From NCBI RefSeq assembly GCF_026017845.1, contig NZ_CP100416.1:3708548-3772547 (forward strand): a stretch of 64,000 nt of DNA, read 5' to 3'. A program made the translations under genes and the position numbers. The stretch's first letter is position 1. Each line of letters starts with the position of its first letter. The notes beneath the pieces were generated by a model. The model did no database searches. It saw only the letters and a list, made by a program, of their open reading frames with translations, and was not told where the DNA came from. The DNA comes from Amycolatopsis mediterranei. Its GTDB lineage: Bacteria; Actinomycetota; Actinomycetes; Mycobacteriales; Pseudonocardiaceae. Shown piece after piece: positions 33,479 to 41,970 of this stretch.

Positions 33479-33491
33479 TCAGGAACCCTGA
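33479..33491. promoter_or_regulatory. Palindrome at the catabolic operon promoter
   Basis: TCAGGAACCCTGA, 5-bp arms around AAC, overlaps a TATACC-like -10 (minus strand) about 30 bp before the aldehyde dehydrogenase start, with CTGGTG 17 bases upstream as a possible -35. It is a plausible repressor site for the operon. The rest of the 310-bp divergent gap up to 33758 shows no gene. Confidence 0.4.
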
Positions 33492-33758
33492 GATGCACCA
33501 GGATGCGGCGGCGGGCCGTCCGTGTCAAGGGGCCTCGTCCCGGGCCGGCCTGGGCGGGATTTCCGGCTGAATCTTTTTGGCCCTCCGTTAACCGAGTCCC
33601 GTGTGGACGGACGACTTTTTCAGCGGGGCACCGGATAGTTCACCCGAGGCGACCGGGATCCGTAACGACCGTGCGGGAAACGGCGACTCCAGCGTGCCCG
33701 GTGCAGGGTCGTGTCCGTTCCGTCCGGCCCGCGGGGCGTGTCGGAAAAGAGGTCACCC

Positions 33759-35360
33759 GTGAACCCGAAGAACTCCCGGCGGTTCGCCCGCCGGGCCCTG
33801 CCGCCCGGCGCCGCGGTGGCCGCCCTGCTGGCCGGCGCCGGTGTCGCCGTCGCCACCACCTTCGCCGCCGGGGTGCCGGTCGCGGTGCCCGACCACCCGC
33901 TGGGCGGCGGGGCGGCGTGTGCCCCGCTCGTCGCTCAGCAGCAGGCGCGCGGCAGCGTCAACTACCCGGCCTCCGAGGTCGAGCCGTACGTCGCCGCCGA
34001 CCCGGCCGACCCGCGCCACCTCGTCGGCTCGGCCCAGCAGGACCGCTGGAACGACGGCGGGTCGAACGGCCTGACCAACGTCGTCTCCCGTGACGGCGGG
34101 GCGACCTGGACACCGGCCGCCGCCCAGCCGCGGTTCAGCATCTGCGCCGGCGCAGCGGCCGGCTCGCCCGGGTACTTCCAGCGCACCACCGACCCCTGGG
34201 TCAGCTTCTCCGCCGACGGCCGGGTCGTGTACTCGATCGCGGACTCCTTCAACGCCGACGGCCCGGCGTTCGGCGGGGCGAGCGCGATCCTGATCAGCCG
34301 CTCGCTCGACGGCGGTGACCACTGGGAAACCCCGGTCACCGCGCGCCTGGACACTTCGACGCAGGTGCTCAACGACAAGGAGACGGTGACCGCGGACCCG
34401 CTGCTCGCCGACCGCGCCTACGCGGTGTGGGACCAGCTGGTCTCGCCGCAGAGCCACGCCAACCCCAGCGCGTACACGCACGCGTTCACCTATCGCGGCC
34501 CGAGCTACTTCTCCCGGACCACCGACCGGGGGCAGACCTGGAGCGCCGGCCGGATCATCTTCGACCCGGGGCAGAACGACCAGACGATCGGCAACCAGAT
34601 CGTGGTGCCGACGACCGGCCCGGGGCGCGGCGTGCTGATCGACGGCTTCGACCTGATCACCAACAAGGGCGGCGCCTGCCCGGTCACCCACGGCGGTGCG
34701 CACTGCCACGGCTCGTCGACCTCGACCGCGGCCGTCATCCGGTCCACCGACGGCGGGACGACGTGGTCCGGAGCCACCGGCATCGACACCCAGCAGGTGG
34801 CTTCGGTGACGATCGCCGGCCACCCGGTCCGCTCCAGCGACGAGCTGCCCGAGTTCGCCGTCAACCCGGTCAACGGCTTCGTGTACGCGGTCTGGCAGGA
34901 CGCCCGGTTCAGCGCGACCGGCGCGGCCAAGATCGCCTTCGCGCAGTCGGCCGACGGCGGGCTGACGTGGGGTGGCACGATCCGCGTCGACCAGTCGCCG
35001 GGGGACACGCCCGCGTTCGTGCCGCAGATCAAGGTGACCGCCGACGGCACGATCGGCCTGAGCTACTACGACCTGCAGAACGCGACGCCGGCGCAGCCGG
35101 GGCTCACCGACGCGTTCCTCGCCCACTGCCACGCCGCCACGAGCGACTGCGGCAACCCGGCGAACTGGGCCGTCAACGGGCAGACGAAGCTGACCGCGAC
35201 GTCGTTCGACTACACCACCGCACCGGACGCCGGCGGCTACTTCCTCGGCGACTACTCCGGGCTCGCCGCAACGGGTCCGGCACTGACGGCGTACTTCGGC
35301 GTCGCGCGGCCGGTGGCCCTCAGCGGGGCATCGGACATCTTCGCCAACCACGCCGGGTAG
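33759..35360 (+). CDS. Secreted Asp-box (BNR) beta-propeller protein, sialidase-like
   Basis: A 533-residue secreted protein with a basic signal peptide (NPKNSRRFARRALPPG...). It carries five Asp-box (S-x-D-x-G-x-T-W) repeats, SRDGGATWTPA, SLDGGDHWETP, TTDRGQTWSAG, STDGGTTWSGA and SADGGLTWGGT, the hallmark of six-bladed sialidase-type propellers. I could not see a convincing Arg triad or FRIP motif, so glycosidase activity is unproven. The GTG start has AAGAGG 6 bases upstream. It is monocistronic, ending at a long hairpin. Confidence 0.82.
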   Translation: MNPKNSRRFARRALPPGAAVAALLAGAGVAVATTFAAGVPVAVPDHPLGGGAACAPLVAQQQARGSVNYPASEVEPYVAADPADPRHLVGSAQQDRWNDGGSNGLTNVVSRDGGATWTPAAAQPRFSICAGAAAGSPGYFQRTTDPWVSFSADGRVVYSIADSFNADGPAFGGASAILISRSLDGGDHWETPVTARLDTSTQVLNDKETVTADPLLADRAYAVWDQLVSPQSHANPSAYTHAFTYRGPSYFSRTTDRGQTWSAGRIIFDPGQNDQTIGNQIVVPTTGPGRGVLIDGFDLITNKGGACPVTHGGAHCHGSSTSTAAVIRSTDGGTTWSGATGIDTQQVASVTIAGHPVRSSDELPEFAVNPVNGFVYAVWQDARFSATGAAKIAFAQSADGGLTWGGTIRVDQSPGDTPAFVPQIKVTADGTIGLSYYDLQNATPAQPGLTDAFLAHCHAATSDCGNPANWAVNGQTKLTATSFDYTTAPDAGGYFLGDYSGLAATGPALTAYFGVARPVALSGASDIFANHAG

Positions 35361-35373
35361 GTGAGCCGGTGGT

Positions 35374-35409
35374 GATCGGGTAACAGTGACTCGTCACTGT
35401 TCCCCGATC
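35374..35409 (+). terminator. Long hairpin terminator of the Asp-box gene
   Basis: GATCGGG-x-AACAGTGAC pairs with GTCACTGTT-x-CCCGATC (35374-35390 with 35393-35409), 16 pairs with one mismatch and a 2-base central gap, 13 bp after the stop codon. Confidence 0.75.
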
Positions 35410-35619
35410 ATCGTTCACCCGGATGGGTGGTTTGACGGGCGCGCGTGCGGGTCGCGTGCGGAGGTAGGGGGTTCGGCCGTTGGCGGGGTTGCGCCGTTCG
35501 GATCAAGGACTACGCTGCGAAGAGCGGTTCAGCAGCATCCGTCCCCCGAACTTGCCAGCGACCGAGCGGGTCGGTCGAGAACGACCCGCTTGTCACGTCA
35601 TCTGCGAATGAGGCGTGGA

Positions 35620-36045
35620 ATGTTAGTCGTCCAGCCCCCAGCGACGGCGATCCCCGTAGCGCCGTCGAAGCGCGAACAGCGCACTGCGTTCGACATCCAG
35701 GTCATCCGCCCGTACTTCGGCGCGGTCATGGTCCGCATCCGCGGCGCGCTCGACGCGGACAGCGCCCCCCAGGTGCGTTCGGCGCTGAGCACCTGGGCCC
35801 ATCGCCGGTTCCCGGTCCTGGTGCTCGACCTGTCCGAGGTCGACTTCCTCGACGGCGCGGGCCTCGCGGCCCTCGGCGGCATCCAGGCGTGGGCGGCCCG
35901 CGAAAACGCCACCCTGCGCGTCGTCACGGGCGACAACCGCGTGGTGCGCCGGGCGTTGTCGGCCAGCGGGCTCGACCACGCGCTGAACGTCAGCCGGCTG
36001 CCGTCCGGGTGGGAACGCGCCACGGAGATCCCCAGCCAGAGCTGA
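35620..36045 (+). CDS. STAS-domain anti-sigma factor antagonist lacking the phospho-serine
   Basis: The 141-residue cytoplasmic protein has a SpoIIAA/RsbV-type STAS fold (about 30-125). The region that normally reads D-S-[SA]-G-L, with the regulatory Ser, is DFLDGAGLAALGG here, so no Ser is present at the expected site. It may act as a constitutively active antagonist or bind its partner without phospho-control. An ATG at 35608 is also in frame and neither has a strong ribosome site. It ends 15 bp before a convergent gene. Confidence 0.82.
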   Translation: MLVVQPPATAIPVAPSKREQRTAFDIQVIRPYFGAVMVRIRGALDADSAPQVRSALSTWAHRRFPVLVLDLSEVDFLDGAGLAALGGIQAWAARENATLRVVTGDNRVVRRALSASGLDHALNVSRLPSGWERATEIPSQS

Positions 36046-36060
36046 CGGGCCAGGCTCTCT

Positions 36061-36996
36061 TCACCGGGCCGCGGCGAGTTCACGCAGCCCGTCGATGGTC
36101 TCCCGCAGGGCGTCGTCGGTCGGCGTCGGCTCGATGCCGAACGCCGCCGTCGCGGCCGAAGAGTCGAGGACGAACGGCCGCCGCAGCTGGTAGGTCACCT
36201 CCACCATCTCCCGCGCGAGCGGGTTGAAGAGCCCGCCGAGGCGCAGGACGAAGCCGGGCATCACCGCGACGCGGGCCGCCGGTGCGCCCGCCAGTTCCGC
36301 GGCGCGCCCGGCCAGCCGGCGCACGGACACCGCCGGCGCCGTCGGCACGTGCCACGGCCGGCCCCAGGCCCGCTCGTCGGCCGCGACCGCGACCAGCGTG
36401 CGGGCGACGTCGCCGACGTGGGTCCAGCTGTGCGGGGCGTCCAGGTCGGCCGGCGCCGAAGCACGCTTGCCGGCGAGCACCTTCGGCAGCACCAAAGCGG
36501 TGAACGACGAAAGCGCGCCCGCACCGAGGTAGTCGGACCCGCGCACCTCGGCCGTGCGGAGGCGGCCGGCTTCGTGCGCGGCCAGCGCGTCCGCCCACAG
36601 CTTCGCCCGCACCTCGCCCTTCACCGAGTTGGGCCGCATCGGCAGCTGCTCGGTGATCGGGCCGTCGACGGCGCCGTAGGCGTAGAGGTTGCCGGTCGTG
36701 ACGAGCGGGACTCCGCTCACTTCGGCGGCCCGCAGGAGCGCCGCGCCGAGCGGGGGCCAGTCGGTGGCCCAGCGGTGGTAGGCGGGTCCTCCGCAGCTGT
36801 ACAGCGCGACCGCGCCTTCGGCGTGCCGCGCGAGGGCGGCGGCGTCGGTGGCATCGGTGGCGATCAGCCGGACGCCTTCGATCGCCGGGCCCCCGCCACC
36901 GCGGCTGAGCAGGTGGACCTCTTCGCCGCGGGAAGCGAGCAGACGAGCCGTGGCCGAGCCGACCGGGCCGGCTCCGACGATGACGTGCAGGGACAT
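36061..36996 (-). CDS. NAD(P)-dependent epimerase/reductase (extended SDR-like)
   Basis: A 311-residue Rossmann protein with N-terminal HVIVGAGPVGSATARLLASR and the later GNLYAYGAVDG, typical of atypical extended SDR/NmrA-like nucleotide-sugar or steroid epimerases in which the active-site Tyr is in LYAYG. Function is unknown. It is divergent from the TetR gene across a 114-bp gap holding two copies of a GAGAACA/TGTTCTC palindrome, so it is probably the TetR target. AAAGAGG lies 8 bases before the ATG. Confidence 0.85.
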   Translation of the reverse strand: MSLHVIVGAGPVGSATARLLASRGEEVHLLSRGGGGPAIEGVRLIATDATDAAALARHAEGAVALYSCGGPAYHRWATDWPPLGAALLRAAEVSGVPLVTTGNLYAYGAVDGPITEQLPMRPNSVKGEVRAKLWADALAAHEAGRLRTAEVRGSDYLGAGALSSFTALVLPKVLAGKRASAPADLDAPHSWTHVGDVARTLVAVAADERAWGRPWHVPTAPAVSVRRLAGRAAELAGAPAARVAVMPGFVLRLGGLFNPLAREMVEVTYQLRRPFVLDSSAATAAFGIEPTPTDDALRETIDGLRELAAAR

Positions 36997-37020
36997 GGAG
37001 ACCGCCTCTTTCACCCGGGA

Positions 37021-37090
37021 CGAGAACAGTGTTCTCGAATGAGAACACCGTACTAGGCGGCGGCGAGCGCGGTCAAGAACACTGTTCTCG
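37021..37090. promoter_or_regulatory. Pair of palindromic TetR operators
   Basis: CGAGAACAGTGTTCTCG (37021-37037) and CAAGAACACTGTTCTCG (37074-37090) are near-perfect palindromes of the same sequence, with further half sites TGAGAACAC (37040) and GTGTTCTCGG (about 37101). They flank both divergent starts and are best explained as binding sites of the TetR regulator at 37111. Confidence 0.78.
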
Positions 37091-37110
37091 TCAGGTTCGG
37101 GTGTTCTCGG

Positions 37111-37806
37111 ATGTGCGAGACTGGGGTGGTGTCCGCCTCGTCGTTGCGCGCCCGGCTCCGCTCGGAGATGCACCAGGAAATCAAGGACGCCGCCCGGCGC
37201 CGTCTCGCCGAGGAGGGGGCGAACCTGTCCCTGCGTGCCGTGGCAAGGGACATGGACATCGTCGCTTCGGCGCTGTACCGGTACTTCCCGAGCCGCGACG
37301 CCCTGCTGACCGCGTTGATCATCGACGCGTACGAGGGGCTGGGCGCGGCAGCGGAAGCGGCCGAAGCGGCGGTCCCGCGCGACGATCCGCGCGGCCGGTG
37401 GCTGGCCGTGTGCCGCGCGGTCCGGGCCTGGGCGCTCGCGCACCCGGCCGAATACGGCCTGCTGTACGGAAGCCCGGTGCCTGGCTACGCCGCCCCGCCG
37501 GAAACCGTGGCGCCGGCGTCGAAGGTGATCCTCCTGCTCGCCGCCGTCGTCGGCGACGCCCCGGGGGAGATGGGCGCACCCCGGCCGCTGCCCGAGGCCG
37601 TCCGAGCCGACCTGCGACGGCTGATCGACGAACAGCCCGGGGACCTGCCGGAGGAGCGCCTGGACCGGGTGCTGCTCGCGTGGACGCACCTGTTCGGCCA
37701 GGTCGGCTTCGAGGTCTTCCACCGGCTGGACGACATGATCTCCGCGCGCGCCGACTACTTCGAGCACCACATGGCCCTGCTGGCCGAACTCGCCGGCCTG
37801 CCCTGA
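37111..37806 (+). CDS. TetR family regulator
   Basis: The 231-residue regulator has a helix-turn-helix (NLSLRAVARDMDIVASALYR, about 37-56, then YFPSRDALL) and a C-terminal ligand domain with RAWALAHPAEYGLLYGSPVP, the WHG-type fold. It likely represses itself and the divergent epimerase/reductase through the palindromes at 37021-37090. There is no clear ribosome site; the transcript may be leaderless or start at a GTG 15-18 bases in. Confidence 0.88.
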   Translation: MCETGVVSASSLRARLRSEMHQEIKDAARRRLAEEGANLSLRAVARDMDIVASALYRYFPSRDALLTALIIDAYEGLGAAAEAAEAAVPRDDPRGRWLAVCRAVRAWALAHPAEYGLLYGSPVPGYAAPPETVAPASKVILLLAAVVGDAPGEMGAPRPLPEAVRADLRRLIDEQPGDLPEERLDRVLLAWTHLFGQVGFEVFHRLDDMISARADYFEHHMALLAELAGLP

Positions 37807-37809
37807 CAT

Positions 37810-37863
37810 CTTGCGGGGGTCCGGGTGGCGAGCCCCCGGCCCGGGGCATGGCCCCGGATGTCA
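37810..37863. repeat. REP-like double-hairpin element, copy C (intergenic)
   Basis: A 54-bp relative of the elements at 27756 and 42950, lying exactly in the 68-bp gap between two convergent genes. Hairpin 1 (GGGGG...CCCCC) and hairpin 2 (GGGGC/GCCCC with loop AT) are both kept. The outer bases TGACATC (37804-37810) and GATGTCA (37857-37863) are inverted repeats. Here it probably also serves as a bidirectional terminator. Confidence 0.8.
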
Positions 37864-37874
37864 CCGAGCCGCGC

Positions 37875-38201
37875 TCAGGGCCGCTCGAGCGGGGCCAGCT
37901 CGCCGAACGGCCGCCGCACGCGTACCACCCGGTCCGACAGGTCCACGTCCTCCCAGGCCACGTACCGGGTATGCCGGTGCAGCCGGCGGATCAACGCCAC
38001 CAGCGGCTTGGGCCCCCGCTGGTCGTGGCGCTGGTAGCCGAACAACCGGACTCGCGTGCGACCCACGATCACCCCGCGCACCACCAGTTGCGGCAGCCCG
38101 TCGGCGCCCGGCGTCACCTCGGTCCGGATCTCGCGGATCGCGCCGAGGTCACGGCCCGCGGTGTCGCGGACCGGGCGGCCGATCAGGTCACCGGCTCGCA
38201 C
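37875..38201 (-). CDS. PRC-barrel domain protein 1
   Basis: The 108-residue protein has an N-terminal PRC-barrel-like domain (LIGRPVRDTAGRDLGAIREI, then a beta strand and VRGVIVGRTRV). Its C-terminal half is basic (RFGELAP-type end, with RRLHRHTRYVAWEDVDL). PRC barrels bind RNA or protein partners. It overlaps the upstream PRC-barrel gene by 14 bp and is last in the operon with the NRAMP-like transporter. Function is unknown. Confidence 0.78.
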   Translation of the reverse strand: MRAGDLIGRPVRDTAGRDLGAIREIRTEVTPGADGLPQLVVRGVIVGRTRVRLFGYQRHDQRGPKPLVALIRRLHRHTRYVAWEDVDLSDRVVRVRRPFGELAPLERP

Positions 38202-38577
38202 GGCCCGCTCCCGGGATCCGGCCGATGACGCGGCGGCGCAGCCAGTCCTCCGACGGGCTGTCGGTCGCCCGGGCGACGGCCGTCGTCACGACGATCGTCG
38301 GCTCGATGCGGCGGATGGCGTTCAGCGGGATGCGTTGCGGCGCTTGGGCGCGGAACCCGTGGCCGATGTGGTGCAGGAGCGTGCCGATCGGGCCGCCGAG
38401 GCGGTCGGCGAGCGCCTCCGGGCCGACCAGCAGCGCGTCGACGACGTACGTCCCGTTTTCGGCGCGCAGTTCGAGATCGTCGACCTTCCCGACCACCGTG
38501 CCGTCTTCGCCGACGATCTGCCGGTCGAGCAGGGTGTCGCCCAGGTCGACGAGGCCCAGATCGGTCCACGGATTCAT
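38188..38577 (-). CDS. PRC-barrel domain protein 2
   Basis: The 129-residue cytoplasmic protein has a PRC-barrel (TLLDRQIVGEDGTVVGKVDD and YVVDALLVGPEALADRLGG) and a conserved tail QRIPLNAIRRIEPTIVVTT. Its ATG overlaps the transporter stop by 4 bases (ATGA), so it is translationally coupled to the NRAMP-like gene and may be a cytoplasmic partner or sensor of it, as MgtE-associated PRC barrels are thought to be. That role is inference. Confidence 0.8.
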   Translation of the reverse strand: MNPWTDLGLVDLGDTLLDRQIVGEDGTVVGKVDDLELRAENGTYVVDALLVGPEALADRLGGPIGTLLHHIGHGFRAQAPQRIPLNAIRRIEPTIVVTTAVARATDSPSEDWLRRRVIGRIPGAGRASR

Positions 38578-39806
38578 TGGCCTGCTCCGGTGAAGATCAT
38601 CAGGGGAATCGCCACCAGCGCCGCGACGGCGATGACGACGAGCATGACGGCGCCGACGGTGTTGCTGAAGGGGCCGTTGGCGTGCTTGCCGAGGTACTCG
38701 CGGTCGTTGGCGACGATGAGCACCGGCAGGTAGGTCAGCGGCAGCGCCACCGCCGAGAAGATCAGCGAGATCTCGGTCAGGCCGACCGGATCGAGGCCGG
38801 TCTGCACCACCAGCACCGCGAGCAGCAGGCCGGCGCCGACGGTCAGGTGGAACCGGGCGGCGTCGCGCGGTGCGCGGCGCTTGCCCCAGTCCCAGCCGAA
38901 GTACTGCGCCAGCATGTAGCCCGACGACAGCCCGGTCTCCAGCGCCGCGCCGAAGGTGGCGGCGAAGATGCCGATCAGCACGATCACCAGGCCCGCCGTT
39001 CCCAGCGCGAGCGTCACCGGCAGGACGATCTGGCTGACCTGGCCGACGTCGACCCCGGCCGGGAACAGCACGACCGCCGAGCACGCCATCACGGCGAGGG
39101 CGAGCAAGCCTCCCAGAGGGAAGCCGAGCAGCACGTTGGCGCGCTGCACCGGCAGGTCCTTGACCGTCCAGCCCTCCTCGACGCCGCCGGAGGAGAAGAA
39201 GAACACCTCGTACGGCGTCATCGCCGAGGCGAACAGGGCCACCGCGTGGTAGGCGTAGGTCGGCAGCGCCTGGTCGGGTGGCGGGGCGAGCCCGGCGGCC
39301 TGCGCGCCGAGCGACGCCCAGTCGGGGTGCAGGAAGAACACCGCGACGGCGAACACCCCGATCGCGAGCCCGCCGAGGCCGAACCCGGTCTCCATCCGCT
39401 CGAAGCCGACCCGCCAGACCACCAGCCAGACGAGCACGCCGATCGGCAGCACCCACACGAGCCGGTCGACACCGGAAGCCAGCTCGATGACGATCGCGAC
39501 GCCGCCGATCTCCGCGCACACCGTCAGCAGCGTGATGAGGAACGAGCCGGCGAGGTTGAGCAGGGCCATCCGCGGGCCGAGGCGTTCGCGGATCAGGTCG
39601 AACACGGGCCGCCCGGACACCGCCACGATCCGCCCGGACATGTCGGCGTAGACGCAGATCCCGAGCACGCCGAGGACGGTCACCCAGACCATCGCCATCC
39701 CGTAGCGGGCGCCGACGACGCCGCTTTCGACGAGGTCGCCGATGTCGACGAAGCCGCCGACCGCGGTGAGGATGCCGAGGGTGAGGGCGAGGAACCTCTT
39801 GCTCAC
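38574..39806 (-). CDS. Divergent NRAMP family transporter
   Basis: A 410-residue protein with about eleven membrane segments of the NRAMP fold. The two metal-binding signatures are altered: helix 1 reads GGFVDIGDLVESG instead of the classical DPGN, and helix 6 reads FASAMTPYEVFFFSSGG instead of A-x-x-M-P-H. The Asp and Met that bind metal are kept, but the DPGN Asn and the His are not. It may move a different divalent ion, for example Mg, as NRAMP-related transporters do. The GTG start overlaps the upstream lipoprotein stop. Confidence 0.88.
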   Translation of the reverse strand: MSKRFLALTLGILTAVGGFVDIGDLVESGVVGARYGMAMVWVTVLGVLGICVYADMSGRIVAVSGRPVFDLIRERLGPRMALLNLAGSFLITLLTVCAEIGGVAIVIELASGVDRLVWVLPIGVLVWLVVWRVGFERMETGFGLGGLAIGVFAVAVFFLHPDWASLGAQAAGLAPPPDQALPTYAYHAVALFASAMTPYEVFFFSSGGVEEGWTVKDLPVQRANVLLGFPLGGLLALAVMACSAVVLFPAGVDVGQVSQIVLPVTLALGTAGLVIVLIGIFAATFGAALETGLSSGYMLAQYFGWDWGKRRAPRDAARFHLTVGAGLLLAVLVVQTGLDPVGLTEISLIFSAVALPLTYLPVLIVANDREYLGKHANGPFSNTVGAVMLVVIAVAALVAIPLMIFTGAGQ

Positions 39807-40225
39807 GAGGTCACGCCCCAGCGGGCGAGTTCGCCGATGAGGCCCTGCAGTTCGGCGTCGATCTCGTCCAGGCCCCGGTCGGTACCGTCGCCGAGACCGT
39901 CGTCGAGCCGGTGGGCCACCGCGACCCCGCGGTCGGTGATCGACGCCAGTGCCGCGCGGGCGCGGTCGTCGGTCAGCTTGCCGACGTCCTGGCCGGCGGC
40001 GCCGAGTTCGTCGGCCGCGTCGCGGACGGTGACCGACAGGCTCGGCACGGGCGGCACCTCGTCGCGGTCGGCGGTCACCACGAGCCGCAGGAGTTCGAGC
40101 TGGCCCCGGATTTCCCGCCCGGCGTGCACCGTCTCGGCCCGGGGATCGGCGCCGCAGGCCGACAGGGCCGCGACCGCCACCGCGGCGGCCACTGCGCAGA
40201 GCCGGGTTCGCTGCAGCGCAATCAC
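39803..40225 (-). CDS. Small putative lipoprotein
   Basis: The 140-residue protein has a lipoprotein signal (MIALQRTRLCAVAAAVAVAA then LSAC, acylated Cys about residue 24) and a helical domain with alternating charges (AGREIRGQLELLRLVV and DDRARAALASITDRGVAVAH). No family is recognised. It is first in the operon and coupled by GTGA to the NRAMP-like transporter, so an extracytoplasmic partner role is possible. The GTG start was chosen at the signal peptide; the ribosome site is weak. Confidence 0.72.
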   Translation of the reverse strand: MIALQRTRLCAVAAAVAVAALSACGADPRAETVHAGREIRGQLELLRLVVTADRDEVPPVPSLSVTVRDAADELGAAGQDVGKLTDDRARAALASITDRGVAVAHRLDDGLGDGTDRGLDEIDAELQGLIGELARWGVTS

Positions 40226-40325
40226 GAACCGGGTGTACCCGGTCGCGGTGCGGGCAAACCCCGGACCGCTCCACCGTGGACAGACGGGGGGATTGATCCG
40301 GCGCCGGTGCGGGAAATTGGGGTCC

Positions 40326-40862
40326 ATGCCGAGCGAAATGTCCTTGCGGGCCGGGGGCGGACCGGACGAAAACGACCTTCCGGCCACTCGACCGGCGTGG
40401 CCGGTCACGGTGCTCGGCGCGGCGGCGCAGGGCGGCCTGATCTGGGTCCTGGTGGCCGGGGTGCTGGCGTGGCGGCCGGGGCCCCGGCGCCGGGCCGCGG
40501 GCCACGGTCTCGTGGCGGCCGCGGCCGGGATGGCGTTCGGGCACGGCGTGAAGGCCGTGGTGCGCCGGCCGCGGCCGGCGGCGCAGAACCTCCCGGCCCG
40601 CCGCGCGCTGCTCGAACAGCCGAAGTCGTCGGCGTTCCCGTCGACGCACGCGACGACGGCGGCCGCGTTCACCGTCGCCGTCGCGCTCACCGCGCCCGCG
40701 ACCGGCGCCGCGATCGCGCCGCTGGCGGCCGCGGTCTGCTACAGCAGGCTCCGGACGCGGGCGCACTGGCCGACCGACGTGTACGGCGGCGTCGCGATCG
40801 GCGCTGTCGCTGGTGGCCTCGTGCACCGCCGGTTCAGGCGCGGAAGTACGCCCGGACGGTAG
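40326..40862 (+). CDS. PAP2-family membrane phosphatase
   Basis: A 178-residue membrane phosphatase acting on lipid phosphates or undecaprenyl diphosphate. The three signature motifs are present: KAVVRRPRP (C1), FPSTHA (C2, with Thr in place of the usual Gly) and SRLRTRAHWPTDV (C3). Several hydrophobic helices lie between them. It is divergent from the lipoprotein gene and its end overlaps by 29 bp the end of the convergent MEDS/HATPase gene. Confidence 0.88.
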   Translation: MPSEMSLRAGGGPDENDLPATRPAWPVTVLGAAAQGGLIWVLVAGVLAWRPGPRRRAAGHGLVAAAAGMAFGHGVKAVVRRPRPAAQNLPARRALLEQPKSSAFPSTHATTAAAFTVAVALTAPATGAAIAPLAAAVCYSRLRTRAHWPTDVYGGVAIGAVAGGLVHRRFRRGSTPGR

Positions 40863-41766
40863 TGCCGTCGTCGCCGGTGTGCAGGCGGACGAGGTCGGCC
40901 AGGTGGTTGACGAGCAGCAGCCCGCGGCCGCGCGGCTGGTACGGGGTCGCGGGGTGGCGGCCGGCGAGGGGATCGGTGAGCCGGCCGCGGTCGTGGACCT
41001 CGCAGACGAACTCGCCGTCGCTGCCCCAGAACCGGACGGTGCCGGCCCCGCTGCCGTGTTCGACGCTGTTGGACAGCAGCTCGGTGACGACCACCGCGAC
41101 GTCGGCGACCTGTCCGTCGTCCAGCCCGCAGGCGGCCGCGCGCACGTGGGCCAGCGCGCGGGCCGCCGCGAGGTCGGTGGTGTCCGCCAGTTCGAAAGCC
41201 CCGGCCGGCACGGGCAGGGGCTCGTTGTACCGGGCGATCAAGTCGTCCGGGGCGTAGGCGGGGCTGGTGCGCTGCCCGGTGCCGTCGATCAGGACCGGGT
41301 GCGTGACTTCGGCGTCGGCGAGGACGTCCGGAGCGAGCGCGTCGGCGTCGTAGGGGCACAGGATGGTCGCGTCCCGGCCGGTGAAGGCGAGGTTGATGAG
41401 GGCTTCGTGCTGGGCGCACGCCGGGTACTCGACGGCCGAGCGCGCCGCCCAGATCGGCTCGCCGATGATCCGCACCGGCCGGCCGGGGTGGCTGTCGGCG
41501 AAGGCGCGCAGCACGCCGGGGATGATCCGCCCGGGGTTGCGCCCGGCCTCGGTCATGTCCAGCAGCCGCACCCGGGCGGCGTCCGCGCCGAGTTCCCGCC
41601 GCAGCAGCTCGAGGTTGTCGCCGGGAACCGCGACCGCCACCGGCTCGTCGGCGGCGAGGGCGCCCCGGACGAACGGCACGGTGCCCGCCAGGTATTCGGC
41701 GGCACCCCGGTAGAACAACGCGGGGTGGCCGAACGCGCCGGTGCCCGTCTCCGCGGTTGCGCTCAA
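40834..41766 (-). CDS. MEDS-sensor plus HATPase anti-sigma regulatory protein
   Basis: The 310-residue cytoplasmic protein has an N-terminal MEDS (DcmR-like sensory) domain (about 10-165, HPALFYRGAAEYL to FTGRDATILCPYD) and a C-terminal RsbW-like ATPase domain (about 190-310, N-box ELLSNSVEHG and GRGLLLVNHL). It is a sensor version of a partner-switch kinase controlling an alternative sigma factor or its antagonist. The window also holds a STAS protein and a STAS-HATPase protein, but no sigma gene, so partners are unknown. Confidence 0.9.
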   Translation of the reverse strand: MSATAETGTGAFGHPALFYRGAAEYLAGTVPFVRGALAADEPVAVAVPGDNLELLRRELGADAARVRLLDMTEAGRNPGRIIPGVLRAFADSHPGRPVRIIGEPIWAARSAVEYPACAQHEALINLAFTGRDATILCPYDADALAPDVLADAEVTHPVLIDGTGQRTSPAYAPDDLIARYNEPLPVPAGAFELADTTDLAAARALAHVRAAACGLDDGQVADVAVVVTELLSNSVEHGSGAGTVRFWGSDGEFVCEVHDRGRLTDPLAGRHPATPYQPRGRGLLLVNHLADLVRLHTGDDGTTVRAYFRA

Positions 41767-41970
41767 GCCGCCTCTCCTTCCACCGGGGACGTCACCAGTA
41801 TGCGCGAACCCATCCCCGTATGGGGCGGCCCCCGGTCACTGGGCGCTACGGCGAAAACCGGTAGCAGCCCGTCGTTGAGAGGACACTGAGAGCGCTGTGC
41901 CGGTGAGCGTGAACTCTCCGGGCCCGGCCCGCGTGACCCGGGCAGACGATCCACTCCCGGGAGGTCACGG

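Noticed and set aside
41887..41900. Partial CelR/CebR-like site before the SET-domain gene
   Set aside because: Only the left half and core (GAGAGCGCT) resemble the consensus, and the right half does not match.
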